Assembly: GCA_012845835.1 (NCBI GenBank)
Contig: JABAKD010000012.1
Location: forward strand, 13,741,195 to 13,805,194
Source of the DNA: Undaria pinnatifida
Lineage: Eukaryota; Sar; Phaeophyceae; Laminariales; Alariaceae
Length of the DNA: 64,000 bases
Direction: 5' to 3'
Shown here: positions 1 to 10,559 of the stretch, piece after piece
Layout of the letters: every line of letters begins with the position of its first letter
Position numbering within the stretch: position 1 is the first letter of the stretch
Made by a program: the position numbers and the translations under genes
Notes under the pieces: model-generated
Database searches by the model: none
Told to the model about the DNA's origin: nothing
What the model saw: the letters and a program-made list of their open reading frames with translations, nothing else

Positions 1-203
1 CACCAATGAACCTCTACAAGGTCAGCAGCTATGACATTCTAGAAGAGTAGTTTTGACGAAAGCCACACCCTCCAGAGGAAAAATACATTGTTAACTCTCT
101 AAAGGGTTTCGTAGATAGACCCGCTAGGGGGTTTTCGATTGATATACCCTTCAAAGGAAAACGACCCTCGTTAAACCTCTAAAGGAAAAGATTACCTACC
201 GTG

Positions 204-1665
204 ATCGTAGACCAGTATACCTACCTCGGCGTGGAGATCTCAACGGGCTGCTCCTGGGATGCACACACCGCGAAAGGTAATAGGAAAGGGTAATCACAAG
301 TAGGCAAAGATGGATGCGATCCTAACAGACTCGCACCTTGACACTAACTAGGATTAAAATATATATTGTCATAAATGCAAATGTACCACAGCTAGAGTAT
401 GCAGGAGAAGTATGGGAAAGGAACGCGAAGTTCGTACAACAACTGGAAACAATGCAGATGGCAACAGTTATAACAGCGAAAAAGATGCTATTAATAGTTC
501 GCTCAAGTGTACGACGAGTAATACAGTGTTAAGAGCAGAAGTACAGCAGTAATAGAGTGATGGTTAAGGGATGACGCGTGCTACGATAGAGGTTACACAC
601 TTTAGGAGGTAAATATTTCTCATTCTTGGCCTGTCTTAACCCAATACCTAACTTTGGAGAGGAAAAACAAAACTGCTTCCGGATAAAAAAGTCCCATGGC
701 CTAGGTATACAACGAGAACCATCATGCAAAAGAACACACACGGCCTATGATTTATTTTTTCACGACGATTTTGGGTTAAGGAGGCCCGCCATTCACAAAC
801 CATTTCAGACAGGAATTGGTATACCTTCATACCTCTATACTAGCACGCGTCGAATGTACCCACTTAAAACAAGTAGAGACGGGAGAAAGTTGAAATGGCA
901 ATATAAAGTAAATAACATGCCAGAAAAAGAGGCTGCGAACCATAGCTGATAGGGCGCTGTATGGGAACAAGATGGGATAACGTGGACGAGAAAATATGGA
1001 AGGGTTTAGGGGGAGATCAAGAAGAGGTACTGTCTATAGAGAAGAGTGGCGGGTACAAGACAGGAGTAAAAAAAAGAATAGAAGACAGGAAAAAGCTACG
1101 TTGGCGCTTAGAGATAAGGTGAAAGAGGAGAAGCACGTAGAGATGCACGGGGATCGAGGGAAGATATTGGAATGAAAACATATTTGCACGGTCAAATAAA
1201 TGGACTACGCGAAAAAGCGGAAGCTGCGATTTCGTGTAGGGGACCTGGACCTACCAGAAAGATTAAAGAGATACAATACCAGTAGTGGGAGGAGGACGTG
1301 GTTACGCAAGTATGCCCGTGTGGCACAACAATAGAGAGCAAGACTCACATAGTAAAAGACTGTGAAATATACAAGGAGGAACGGGATGTGTTAGAAATGA
1401 TGAAATTAGACGTATGTGGCATGGGAGAGTTTGTGGTACACTAGAGAGTAGCGAGAAAACGATCACTATCCTAGGAAATAGATGGTGGCCGCAGACGACG
1501 AAACAGGACATGGATAGGATAGCAAACAGTTGTAATGTAACGTTTGGAAAAAAGCGTGATGAGCGCCCAAATGTTGGAGGTGTGTCTATTAGGAGTAGGA
1601 ATGGTGCCCCGTCTCGAAAGAGATGCGTGGTTAATGGTCAAATGACTAAGACAAGCAACAAATGA
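204..1665 (+). pseudogene. Decayed non-LTR retrotransposon (LINE) ORF2, C-terminal half
   Basis: Pieces of one reverse-transcriptase reading are visible in shifting frames. At 204-278 the translation includes YLGVEISTGCSWDAHTAK, the segment that follows the RT palm in LINEs. At 370-500 there is PQLEYAGEVWERN, matching the usual thumb-region P-LEYG-EVW box. At 820-950 a basic RKLKWQYK stretch follows, and at 1313-1360 a C-x1-C-x8-H-x4-C knuckle (CPCG...H...C), the cysteine motif near the end of many LINE ORF2 proteins. The last open stretch ends at a stop at 1663-1665. Frameshifts and stops throughout show it is dead. No endonuclease domain is seen, and the 5' part is missing or outside the window. 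It is followed at once by a C-tract. Confidence 0.7.
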
Positions 1666-1668
1666 GCA

Positions 1669-1691
1669 CCCCCCCCCCCCCCCCCCCCCCC
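1669..1691 (+). repeat. Poly-C tail of the LINE remnant
   Basis: About 22 uninterrupted C residues follow the LINE stop codon and the short string AACAAATGAGCAC. Comparable C-tracts follow the same kind of string in at least four other places in the window, so this looks like the element's 3' tail rather than a chance homopolymer. Confidence 0.6.
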
Positions 1692-2014
1692 GCCCGCCCC
1701 TCCTGTCCCCACGCCCCCTGCACTCACCCCCGCTCCCTCCCCAATGGACTGTTGAAGCGAAATCCGCTGAGAGTCTCCGCTCACCAGCACCTTCGTGCAA
1801 GCTATCGTCGTGAGAAACTTGAACAAATTCTGCGCATAACTGGTACTGATACAAAAACTTCAGAGGTGAGTCTGAAAACTGATATTGATAAAGGAACCAC
1901 AGAAACGAGGCTGATAAAGCGTCGAGAGAATGAGACTGAGAATTACCAGGTATCTGAGAAATGAAACTGACAACTATTAATAACTGGATATCAGAAGTAG
2001 GCAGGAGTGAGAAC

Positions 2015-2277
2015 GCAGCTTTCAAAGATAAGTGTTGACCTAAAATTCGTCGAACTCACGGCTGAAGTCCTTGAAATATTTTTCATAAAATATGTATATA
2101 CTCGTATATACTCCGTATATGTTTTTTTTAACAAAACAATATGACCCCTCCCATTATGAAAAACTCACCCACATAGTATTTTACAAGTACCAACAAGGCA
2201 GCTTGCAAAGATGAGTGTTGACCCGAAATTCGTCGAACTCACGGCTGACGTCCTCGAAATATTTTTATAAAATGTGT
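2015..2277 (+). repeat. Two copies of a dispersed ~75-bp repeat
   Basis: Copies lie at about 2015-2098 and 2201-2277. Both run from CTTTCAAAGAT or CTTGCAAAGATGAGTG through TTCGTCGAACTCACGGCTGA to an A/T-rich end near ATATTTTT. They are about 90% alike. Related copies on both strands occur at 27598-27668, 34908-34950, 40349-40412, 46008-46082, 48948-49016 and 51548-51625. No ORF or clear terminal inverted repeat is seen; it could be a MITE or SINE fragment. Confidence 0.55.
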
Positions 2278-3193
2278 TGATTAACAAATGAGACCGACAA
2301 ACGAAACGAGTCTGACGATTGAGAAGGATGAAAACAATGTTTGAATATCAGCTGTACGAGTAGTACATATTGTAGTATGGTTACTGGAAGCATTAGGCAC
2401 AGAAAGGGGTACACCCAAAAAAATATTGACGGGAAGGGAGACACTGCATACGACGACGGGGACATCCACATGTTTCGTCAAATCGACTTGAAAGCCAAAA
2501 TCTAAAGCGTCGGACGAGCGGCCATATGAACTCTTCCAACCACCCATCATGTTTTTGGTATTAGTGAACGGCAAGTCAACAATAGTGATCAAAAGTGGGG
2601 TGTGAGTATGTGTGTACCCCTTTTTTACTTGCTTACTACGTGAGGGCAAACATACCCCGTCGCTTCTACTTGCTTTGACATACCCCCCGTTTTGTCATCG
2701 TTATACGCGTGTCTGTGCTGTTTTGTTGCGATATGGTGTACCTCCGGCTGGCTCGACGAGATGGCCGGCGGGTGAAGTATCTCGCTCGTGTTTGTCGTGG
2801 GACGCTGAAAACAGCACGTTACATGCCCAACAGACCAGCGACCCAAACCGGTTATTCAGCATATCACACATTCATTCCGCGTGGCTACTGCACATAGCAT
2901 GATGAGACCAAGTCGTGTATGCTGCGTTATATGTGCTGGAGGTGCGGCAACACTTTGACCCCGAAGTGACTTATAGTGTATACCGGTGAACGGGCAGTAC
3001 GCGTACGCTGTACGTGAGGGTCGCGGAGGTTCCAGAGGTTGTTGCTGTCGATACGCATGTATGCCGTTAGCTTGTCCGGGGGGAGTGACGGCGTGACTAT
3101 TCAAATATGACACGAACAAAACATATCATGGGAGCGCACACTTCGTGCTGGGACTTTGGATTGATGTTGACAGTGAGTAGCCTACGATCACAA
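2278..3193. other. No gene recognised
   Basis: Only short open frames in all six readings with no familiar motif. The stretch lies between the dispersed repeats and the LTR element. Confidence 0.5.
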
Positions 3194-3623
3194 TGGTTGT
3201 GTGGAAGCTTTGTCTTCTATGCGAAGAGATGCGGAGGTGGCACCGAAGTGTCTGTTAAGATCACTTGTTATAAAAAAAGAAAAGGGATAGTTGGGAAAGG
3301 GCGCTTGAGGCCAAAGAGAGAAGAAGAAGAAGAAGAACGGAAAGAAGGGAGAGTAGAGAGAGTGATCATGGTGGGTTGCATCACCACTTGATCATTACGG
3401 AACAATGCCCGTAGTCCGGTAGAATACCAGGACAACGGGACAACCTTAACATACTCAAATCTACGTTTACATCTAAGTTCCACCGAACATTCAACGTAAG
3501 ATTCAACGTAAGATTCAACTGCATATCTTATTCGTGCGAATAGACCGCTCGAATAGACTGCGCATTACCTTCGATTGGAATTCAAGGTTCATACTCTCAA
3601 CACGCCCCCAGAATGCAAAGTCA
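3194..3623 (-). repeat. LTR, left copy
   Basis: 430-bp direct repeat partner of 4473-4902, ending TG/CA on the minus strand. It contains an AGAAGAAGAAGAAG tract. Confidence 0.65.
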
Positions 3624-4018
3624 GATTGCTAGAGAAGCCTCATACTTAGAAATCAAATTCGTAAAAATCAAAAACAAATGGATTACATATTCAGTCCGGT
3701 GTATCAACCGCGGCAATATGGATGCATCGATGTTTTTCACACATTTACAAAAAAATATAACCTTACTAGGAAAAATATGTGTACAAACTACGCTTGGTGT
3801 AATTACCAGCGATAAATACCCTAGAAGATAAAACGCAAGGATAGTTCTACTGGGTTTTGAACACGCTTCCTGAATTTAATCAAATAGATGAACACTACTA
3901 GACGAATAAAGAATTGTGGACAAGTGTCCATTACGACAAATAAAAATATTATCTACTGTTTCAGCCGGGGGTGTTTCCCCGGGCTGAGTGTCCGTTTCGT
4001 CAGCGGCCTGGATGCGAG

Positions 4019-4429
4019 TTACAGCTCGTGCAGGCCTACTTCTTCTAGAAGATGGACGAGGACTAATTTTTGTTTAGGCTCGAGGCAAGGACGCCCTTCT
4101 AGGATATCAGAGATCCCGGCATGACGCAAACCTATCACGGACTGAGCCGTGCGTTTCCATCCGTCGAAGGTAAGCCCATTAAATTTGCCGTTTAGAGCTC
4201 TAACGAGCTTGTCTACCGCATCACCTGCTTTCGTGGGCTCTCCCATGGTGATGCTGATGCTGATGATTATTGCTGATTCTGATCGCTGATGCTGATCGCT
4301 GATGCTGATTGCTAATGCTGATGCTGGAGCTGATGCTGTAGCCGGCTTATTGAAGGTTTCTCTCAAGCTTCCCGGTAAGATGCGACAAACTTCAATGAGA
4401 TGTCGCTTGGTGCCGATCGATGTTTGCAT
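4019..4429 (-). CDS. Copia-like gag N-terminal fragment (non-autonomous element)
   Basis: A 136-residue ORF from ATG at 4429 to TAA at 4019. The recognisable part is near the C-terminus: LNGKFNGLTFDGWKR, then GISDILEGRP, the pattern of the N-terminal domain of copia-type Gag (a K-F-G-x-N-F-x-W-K-type box followed by a D-x-L-E-G box). The middle is a GATGCT-derived low-complexity stretch (4247-4335). Real copia Gag proteins are far longer, so this is a truncated relic. A second in-frame ATG at the MGEPTKAG segment is a plausible alternative start. Confidence 0.5.
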   Translation of the reverse strand: MQTSIGTKRHLIEVCRILPGSLRETFNKPATASAPASALAISISDQHQRSESAIIISISITMGEPTKAGDAVDKLVRALNGKFNGLTFDGWKRTAQSVIGLRHAGISDILEGRPCLEPKQKLVLVHLLEEVGLHEL

Positions 4430-4472
4430 CAAAGGTCGAGGCTCATAACCTGTTAATAGCCCGTGAACACAA

Positions 4473-4902
4473 TGGTTGTGTGGAAGCTTTGTCTTCTATG
4501 CGAAGAGATGCGGAGGTGGCACCGAAGTGTCTGTTAAGATCACTTGTTATAAAAATAGAAAAGGGATAGTTTGGAAAGGGCGCTTGAGGCCAAAGAGAGA
4601 AGAAGAAGAAGAAGAACGGAAAGAAGGGAGAGTAGAGAGAGTGATCATGGTGGGTTGCATCACCACTTGATCATCACGGAACAATGCCCGTAGTCCGGTA
4701 GAATACCGGGACAACGGGACAACCTGAACATACTCAAATCTACGTTTACATCTAAGTTCCACCGAACATTCAACGTAAGGTTCAACGTACGATTCAACTG
4801 CATATCTTATTCGTGCGAATAGACCGCTCGAGTAGACTACGCATTACCTTCGATTGGAATTCAAGGTTCATACTCTCAACACGCCCCCGGAATGCAAAGT
4901 CA
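4473..4902 (-). repeat. LTR, right copy (5' LTR of the minus-strand element)
   Basis: Partner of 3194-3623, same length, about ten substitutions and no indel seen. The possible primer-binding site lies immediately left of it (GGTTATGAGCC on the minus strand). Confidence 0.65.
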
Positions 4903-4960
4903 CCTGCGCATTAACTTAGATTTGAATCCAAGGTTTATACTCTCAACATTGACAACCTCA

Positions 4961-5460
4961 TCCCATGTCTCGAGAATCTCGCCGTCCGCGAAAGGGAGTG
5001 TCGCCCTTTGTGCTAATACGTTCGGGTGGTGTGCGTTTTTGTGCCATTCGCCCTGTGTGTAGGTGTGTTTAACACTAGGACTAGTGTAGGTCTAAAATAT
5101 CTGGACCCGAAGAAAAAAACACCTGCCATGTACTCGTATCGAGTTTTAAAACCAAAAGCCGGCACGATATGCAAGTCGTTACTTTTTTATTCTTATCATT
5201 GCCTTAGTTTTTATTTATCACGAAGCGGGTTCGTTTCTATATCTTAGTTTTGTGTTGGAAGAACTTTCAAACTTACCCTCCCTCGTCCAGTGTTTACCAT
5301 GATGCTATTTTGTTGGACGTTTGTCTGTTACTGCCGTCTGATTATTGTGATGTTCGAAAAGGTTAGCTGGGTAGGCAAGTAGCCCCCACCCAGGTACTTG
5401 GTGATGCGGTAGTGCAGATCTCTGATAGGCCCTCCCCTCACACCTTCTTGTCCCTAGCAG
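4961..5460 (+). other. Non-coding stretch ending in a strong 3' splice-site signature
   Basis: No gene is recognised. The last 30 bases are a pyrimidine-rich run ending CCCTAGCAG at 5460, directly before the long ORF. This is a textbook 3' splice site, so an upstream exon (5'UTR or N-terminus) may be joined there. Confidence 0.4.
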
Positions 5461-5477
5461 GTGGTTTACACTCACTC

Positions 5478-7742
5478 ATGGGAGCTTTCGACTCCGTCGA
5501 GATGGGCCATAGGTGTAAGGCCTGGTTGTTGCAATCGGATGTACCTTCAGCGGCTACCAGTGTGCTTTCTAGAGGCACCAACGTTCAAGGCAATCAATGG
5601 ATCATTAATGCTGCCACTGGCGATCGCAGAAGGGAGGTTATGCGGGGGTCGGCAGTTGTGTTGGACGGCGGCCCAAGATGGGTTTTGTCCACTGCTCTTG
5701 GGTTTCTAACTGGTGGCGTGTGGTGGACAGCTATTTACACAGCTTTGTTCGCGCTAGCTAACTACACCATCTACTTGAACAGTGCAGATGCACTTTGGAA
5801 GTCCGATGGTGAGGCGGCCGGAGTCATTGCGTACACAATACTAGCGACCGCCCTCTCGATGGCGTCCGTTCCAGGCGGATGTTTTGATTCGGAGTGGAGA
5901 GGTCTCGCCTCGGGTCTGATTGTAGAGATATTTCTGTGCTTCTGTGTGATAGTAAGTGCCGGTATCGTGTACAACTTTTTCGGCCCTTCTCTAGCAGACA
6001 ATTCAGCTCTGTCGCCATACGCATTTATAGGTCGCTGGGTCGCCCCGGCTCTAATATGGCAGGCCGCGACTGAGCTGAGAGAAAGTGCAACACAGGCAAT
6101 AAAGACTAAGCTGGCCGGATTGTGGTGTACTCACCCGATGGGAACGGATTCAACGTCCCTACCAATTGAGAGTCTATGGAATGATTGGTCAGTTGACATT
6201 AAGGAATGCGCCAGGAGGGTGGGAGACTACAGCATGTTGGGGTTTTCATCTTCTGATTTAGCTATTCTCTCTGCCAGCTCACCGAGCCCAGCTGCACAAG
6301 AAGAAATCCAAAAGTTGCGCAGCGTTTTACGTGAGGATAACAACACAACTGAACCTTGGATTAGGCAGTCAGCGGCTTTCTTGGCCGGGTATGACTCCAG
6401 GCTTAGAATCTTGGGTCCAGAGAGTGATTGTGCTGTCATCCCTTTACGAGCAACTGAGAGGGTGATCAAGTCTTTAATTTCGGGAGTTCATTCCGAGGTT
6501 GACTCCTACAAGAATAGAATCAGGAGCTCCGCCGAGAAAGCTAACTACGTGGTAAACACTGAACATGACGACGAGCGATGGTTCTATGCAGGAGCACTAC
6601 TCGCAGATTCAGACCAAAGAGCGGGGAGTGCGGCATTGGTAGGAACCTACGGCTCCCGCTTAGCGGTCGCGGTCGCGGTACTGGTAAAAGGCACGGACCC
6701 GCTAGCGAGACTGACTTGCTATGCGCAAAACAAGGGGTCAACGTCCAGTGTGCAGCTGCTTAGCTCGGCCATACTGTCCAGTACAAAGTCCCTGGTGTTA
6801 GAACTAGCTGATTCTGCTGGAGTGACGATTGTGGGGGACGCTGATTTCTTGATAGGATCGAGGGGATTAGCCTATGCAACTGGTGTTCCTAAAAGCTTGG
6901 CATACTCTCCTGATGAACTAGCGGCTACTTCGCACCTTAACGAGACGATCGTCATATCCGACGACACGTTCTCAGCAGGCTCAGCCGAAACGATTTTCGA
7001 TTCGTTGTGGGGAGGATCAGAGAATGTAGAGAAGAGGGTGGATGTACGCGACATGATATCCCAAGAGGCTTTAGTCTCTGGGTCAGGTGTGAGCGCGTTG
7101 CTTGGATGGATGTGCCATTTAGGATTCACGCTCGCCATACTGACGGTCTACCTTTCAGGCAACAAATCTGGAGCGCTTGTAGTCCTGTTGCTTGTGGCCA
7201 TCCCGGCCAAAGATAAGCGAGTGTCGGTTCACTTGGACAATCACTATTATATGATATACGTAAGTTACGCCTTAAACCACGCGCCTTTTGTCAATCGTCG
7301 GCTTTCCCTTTCACCTCGCGGGCAAGCGACTATAGACAAGGCCAAGAACCTGCGAGAGATCGTCTTCCTGTTTGTCAACATTCTGCCTGTTCTTGCTTGC
7401 TTCATATTTAGCGGGCGAAACTGGTGGCTTGCTTTTACCCCCTGCACTCTGGTCAACTTGCCAGGCTTGTATAACACCTTTTGGTGCGGCTGGAAATCCG
7501 CGTTCAAGTACGTTCGGTGGTCGTGGCATTTACCGAGCAGGTGGTTCTCAGGATGCGGCTACCTCGAAATTGTGGAGTTGAGGAAGAGGGTCGGAAGAAA
7601 CGTCCTGTTAGTAAATCAAGCTAGCAATGTCATGGTAGTCAAGCAAGTTCTACCGTCAGATGTGTCGCTGCCAAGCCAAATATCGCAGCACTTTCTGGTG
7701 GTTGGTGGTCGAAGTTGGCCCATGGCTGCGACAACACCCTAA
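5478..7742 (+). CDS. Unrecognised multi-pass membrane protein, intronless 754-aa ORF
   Basis: I do not recognise the family. The open frame reaches back to 5412 but the first ATG is at 5478, just inside a likely 3' splice site at 5460; the stop is TAA at 7740-7742. Counted from the ATG, hydrophobic segments lie at about residues 66-98, 113-133, 143-172, 536-582 and 628-680, giving at least six helices in two clusters. About 330 hydrophilic residues lie between them (roughly 200-530). The C-terminal cluster holds the aromatic-rich string NWWLAFTPCTLVNLPGLYN. No ABC, P-loop, kinase or transporter signature is visible. The unbroken length in an otherwise repeat-filled region argues that it is or recently was under selection. 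It could be a host gene, a transferred gene or a mobile-element passenger. Confidence 0.65.
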   Translation: MGAFDSVEMGHRCKAWLLQSDVPSAATSVLSRGTNVQGNQWIINAATGDRRREVMRGSAVVLDGGPRWVLSTALGFLTGGVWWTAIYTALFALANYTIYLNSADALWKSDGEAAGVIAYTILATALSMASVPGGCFDSEWRGLASGLIVEIFLCFCVIVSAGIVYNFFGPSLADNSALSPYAFIGRWVAPALIWQAATELRESATQAIKTKLAGLWCTHPMGTDSTSLPIESLWNDWSVDIKECARRVGDYSMLGFSSSDLAILSASSPSPAAQEEIQKLRSVLREDNNTTEPWIRQSAAFLAGYDSRLRILGPESDCAVIPLRATERVIKSLISGVHSEVDSYKNRIRSSAEKANYVVNTEHDDERWFYAGALLADSDQRAGSAALVGTYGSRLAVAVAVLVKGTDPLARLTCYAQNKGSTSSVQLLSSAILSSTKSLVLELADSAGVTIVGDADFLIGSRGLAYATGVPKSLAYSPDELAATSHLNETIVISDDTFSAGSAETIFDSLWGGSENVEKRVDVRDMISQEALVSGSGVSALLGWMCHLGFTLAILTVYLSGNKSGALVVLLLVAIPAKDKRVSVHLDNHYYMIYVSYALNHAPFVNRRLSLSPRGQATIDKAKNLREIVFLFVNILPVLACFIFSGRNWWLAFTPCTLVNLPGLYNTFWCGWKSAFKYVRWSWHLPSRWFSGCGYLEIVELRKRVGRNVLLVNQASNVMVVKQVLPSDVSLPSQISQHFLVVGGRSWPMAATTP

Positions 7743-7810
7743 CGTCAAATGCGCCATATGCGTATTGCTATCGACAGCAGTGAGAACGATGGGGAGCACG
7801 ATTCCCGCCA

Positions 7811-8095
7811 GTGAATCCGAAAATGCGAGGTCAAATTGTTCGGTGCTTGGAAAATGTAATTTGCACGACCGGTTGTTCGTTGTCAGGATTCAGAGACAGT
7901 TTTCAGGTAGGGGGAGATGTCCCAGCGCGTTTTTGTCATACCGCATCCGAACTGGTGGACGGTATCCACATGCATCTCTTACAAACCTTTATGAGTTCAA
8001 CTGTAGTTATCATTGTCACTATTCCGCTTTTTCGGGTGGCGTTATTTTTGCATGATCAACACGACGTGGATTACCAAAGTGTTGCAGTGCGCTAA
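7811..8095 (+). CDS. Possible downstream exon or small ORF (uncertain)
   Basis: A 95-codon open frame in a different phase from the upstream membrane-protein ORF; its first in-frame ATG is at about 7823. It contains one strong hydrophobic segment (STVVIIVTIPLFRVALFL). With a short intron or an indel near 7700-7800 it could be a C-terminal extension of the membrane protein. It may equally be spurious. Confidence 0.2.
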   Translation: MNPKMRGQIVRCLENVICTTGCSLSGFRDSFQVGGDVPARFCHTASELVDGIHMHLLQTFMSSTVVIIVTIPLFRVALFLHDQHDVDYQSVAVR

Positions 8096-9316
8096 GGGAC
8101 AGTCGCGCGAGGGGACCGGTAACGGACATTGAGCGAGGGGACCGCCGCGCTAGGGGACCGCCAAAGCAATTTGGGCATCGAGACCGCCGAGTTGTGGTTA
8201 TTTTACGTTTTTGGAACCTGCTGTATATTGTGAACAGCGCGACCTTCGAGGTGTCGCAATTGGTAAATTATGAAAATTCGTTGATTCGATGTTTCGGCAG
8301 AAAGCCTGATGAGTCGTTTGTCGCGTGTACATTAAAGGTGGAGTATCAGGTTTGGATGTATTTGGCAGGAGTTGGAGATGAGTATGGGGAATATGCTTGA
8401 TGTCGAGAGGTCCACGAAGGACTTGGAATCAAAATAATCACTGATGATTTGGTGCTCTAGATCGTACCTGGCACCGATTTGGGGGGACCATCGTAGTACT
8501 ACACTAGTTCGTCGGTATTGATCTACCGGAATGAGGGTTGCTGTTGAGTGCACGACGTGTGGAATGAGGGTTGTTGTTGAGTGCACGACGTGTGATGTGT
8601 GTATGTAACGGTTCGTTTTTGGAATTGGAAAAAAAAACGTGCCGTGTGTAGGAGCGACGACTTGAAAAGCAGCAGCACCATAGGAGCACGGTCACGCTTT
8701 TTTTTATATGTTTGTTTGTGGTAACATACGCGCGGAAAATTGCCAGGACATTATTAGGTGCCCATGAGATTTCTGGAGGGCAGGTCTGCATGGTGTTGAC
8801 GGTCCCGCCCCTCCCTCTCTCCCCCTTTACTGGCCACCCTGTTAGGGAAGCTGAACGACGGACTGATTGTTGTACTCACGACGCGACACCAGTTGGTCCC
8901 TGGCAACATGTGTGCCTGTTGCGATTTTTATGATACTTTTTTCTGTTGTTTCTGCCCTTGAATATGACAGTATTAGTACTGCGACCACCCTTATCGTGGA
9001 TTTTGTGGTGATAGTTTTCTACCGTCGCCGCAATGTATGTGCAGCATGGATCTTCTCCACTCTCCTTCCCCTCCCCGGCCCGTGCCGACGACACTGCCGA
9101 GCAGAGGAGGCACGCCGTCAGTGGGGGATGATTGGAGCGTGAGCTTTTGTTCTTGGGTGAAAAAAAAACAGGAAATAAATGTGACTTTGTGGCGTGGAAA
9201 GCATTTTCACTCAATGGGTTTTTGCAATTGTGAATCTGTCTTATTCGATCGGCAGGTTGGTTTACTTATTGTAGTTAACCTTTTCTTCATACTACAGAAA
9301 TCTTGGTCGAACTCCG
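8096..9316. other. No gene; two short tandem arrays
   Basis: A GAGGGGACCG-type motif recurs three times at 8104-8165. A 33-bp unit is repeated exactly twice apart from one base at 8528-8560 and 8561-8593. Nothing else is supported. Confidence 0.4.
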
Positions 9317-10166
9317 GTGTCGGCGAGTAATATCAGCGAGCATTGCGATGATCACCCTCGCTGCGAACTTAACCCCCCGATGAAACTCACGCCGCGCGCG
9401 CGGTCAGCGCCCGTGAATCAAAGAACCAAACGAACCGAAACATTGGCGCAGTTCCAAGCGTGTACATCTTGGCGCAACTTCAAAGTGCGTCCACGGTGGC
9501 ACATGCATGACGCGCGTGAACACTCGCACATACACGCGTGTTTTCGCTTACCGGCGCCTTCCGCATGCGCGCGCGGCCACCCAGGCTGCAATTTTGTGTC
9601 AACGACATCTTTCGGACTCGTCAGATATATCTCACGTGTTTTATCAACAACTGTTTCACGTATAACCCCAGGTAGAGACCGCACGGATACATACCTGGTA
9701 TGCATTACTGATGATAGTGGTTCAGCTCGGAATGTCGTTGTAATCGATTGCGCCCTTACGTATGTCATGTCTCTCGGCGGGTGCGTCTGGTCACAGTCGC
9801 GTCGTTACTACGTTCACTTCTAGAAAACTCTGACATATATAGTAGCTCACTGTTCGACGTCGGTGTACGTTTCATCCTTACTAAAGCAACAATACATAGA
9901 TGTATCTCATGTCGTAACGCCCACGATAGGCGTCCCCCGACATGCGGCACGCCAACCTAATGCAAAGGCATCAAGCAGTAGGAGTTACGCTCCCAGCCAT
10001 GTCAGTCCTGTTCGCCGAGGAACAAAGCTAAGTGGGGACGCCCGACAAGTCGAACGTAGATTGCATGCCGACTCTGGCAGACGTGGAGCAAAAGCCGTCA
10101 GATGGAAGCCGAGCCCGCGTGCCACGCGAAGCGCCCGTTGCACGACGTGGAAGTGAACGGAACGGA

Positions 10167-10388
10167 ATGCGTCCCAGGGAGTCTGAACCTCCGTTACGAG
10201 ATCTAGGAGAAGGCTATGCTGCACGCACGGGAAGAGCAGCTGCTCTAGATCTCAACGATGGCGTGAGCGCGTTCGAGTTCCCTACCGAAGAGTATCGGGA
10301 AACAGCTGTCGAGGGTACATATCGGCGGGACGCGTCCACGCCGAGTTCGTACGTTCAGAAGCTGCAGCTATACTTTAACAGAGATGTC
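10167..10388 (+). CDS. Candidate coding exon, no family recognised
   Basis: An open frame from ATG at 10167 (MRPRESEPPLRDLGEG...) with a balanced composition ends at a possible 5' splice site, CCG followed by GTGAAATG near 10391. Without splicing it stops at 10394. A further open stretch in another frame (SGEMGQRSGSDRSS..., about 10390-10550) follows. It may be part of a retroelement gag or a host gene. No motif decides. Confidence 0.25.
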
Positions 10389-10559
10389 CGGTGAAATGGG
10401 CCAACGTTCGGGGTCCGACCGTTCCAGCACGACCGAGGCCAGTGCTGAAAACATTTTGTCGATCCTGCGAGGTCCCGGTTACTCATCGACGCTGGAGCGC
10501 TTAACGGGTATGGTCGGCTTAGTCGGTAATAACGTTAAAATATTTTTAAAAATAGTGTA

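Larger units (their letters stand above)
3194..4902 (-). mobile_element. Short LTR retroelement with copia-like gag fragment
   Basis: Two direct repeats of exactly 430 bp (3194-3623 and 4473-4902) start TGGTTG and end GTCA on the plus strand. About ten differences are visible, so roughly 98% identity. They enclose 849 bp. The only coding trace inside is a minus-strand gag-like ORF, so the element reads right to left. Just inside the right-hand LTR on the minus strand is GGTTATGAGCC, where many copia-type elements have their primer-binding site. No protease, integrase or RT is present, so it is non-autonomous or internally deleted. No clean target duplication was found. A truncated third copy of the LTR end follows at about 4903-4960. 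Confidence 0.65.

Noticed and set aside
5412-5477. N-terminal extension of the membrane-protein ORF from GTG at 5412
   Set aside because: GTG starts are not expected in a eukaryotic nuclear gene and the segment is a polypyrimidine/3' splice site; the ATG at 5478 is preferred.
9317-9823. 168-aa frame on the plus strand with a 116-aa frame opposite
   Set aside because: Composition is irregular (His/Arg/Cys-rich), no motif, overlapping frames on both strands; probably chance.
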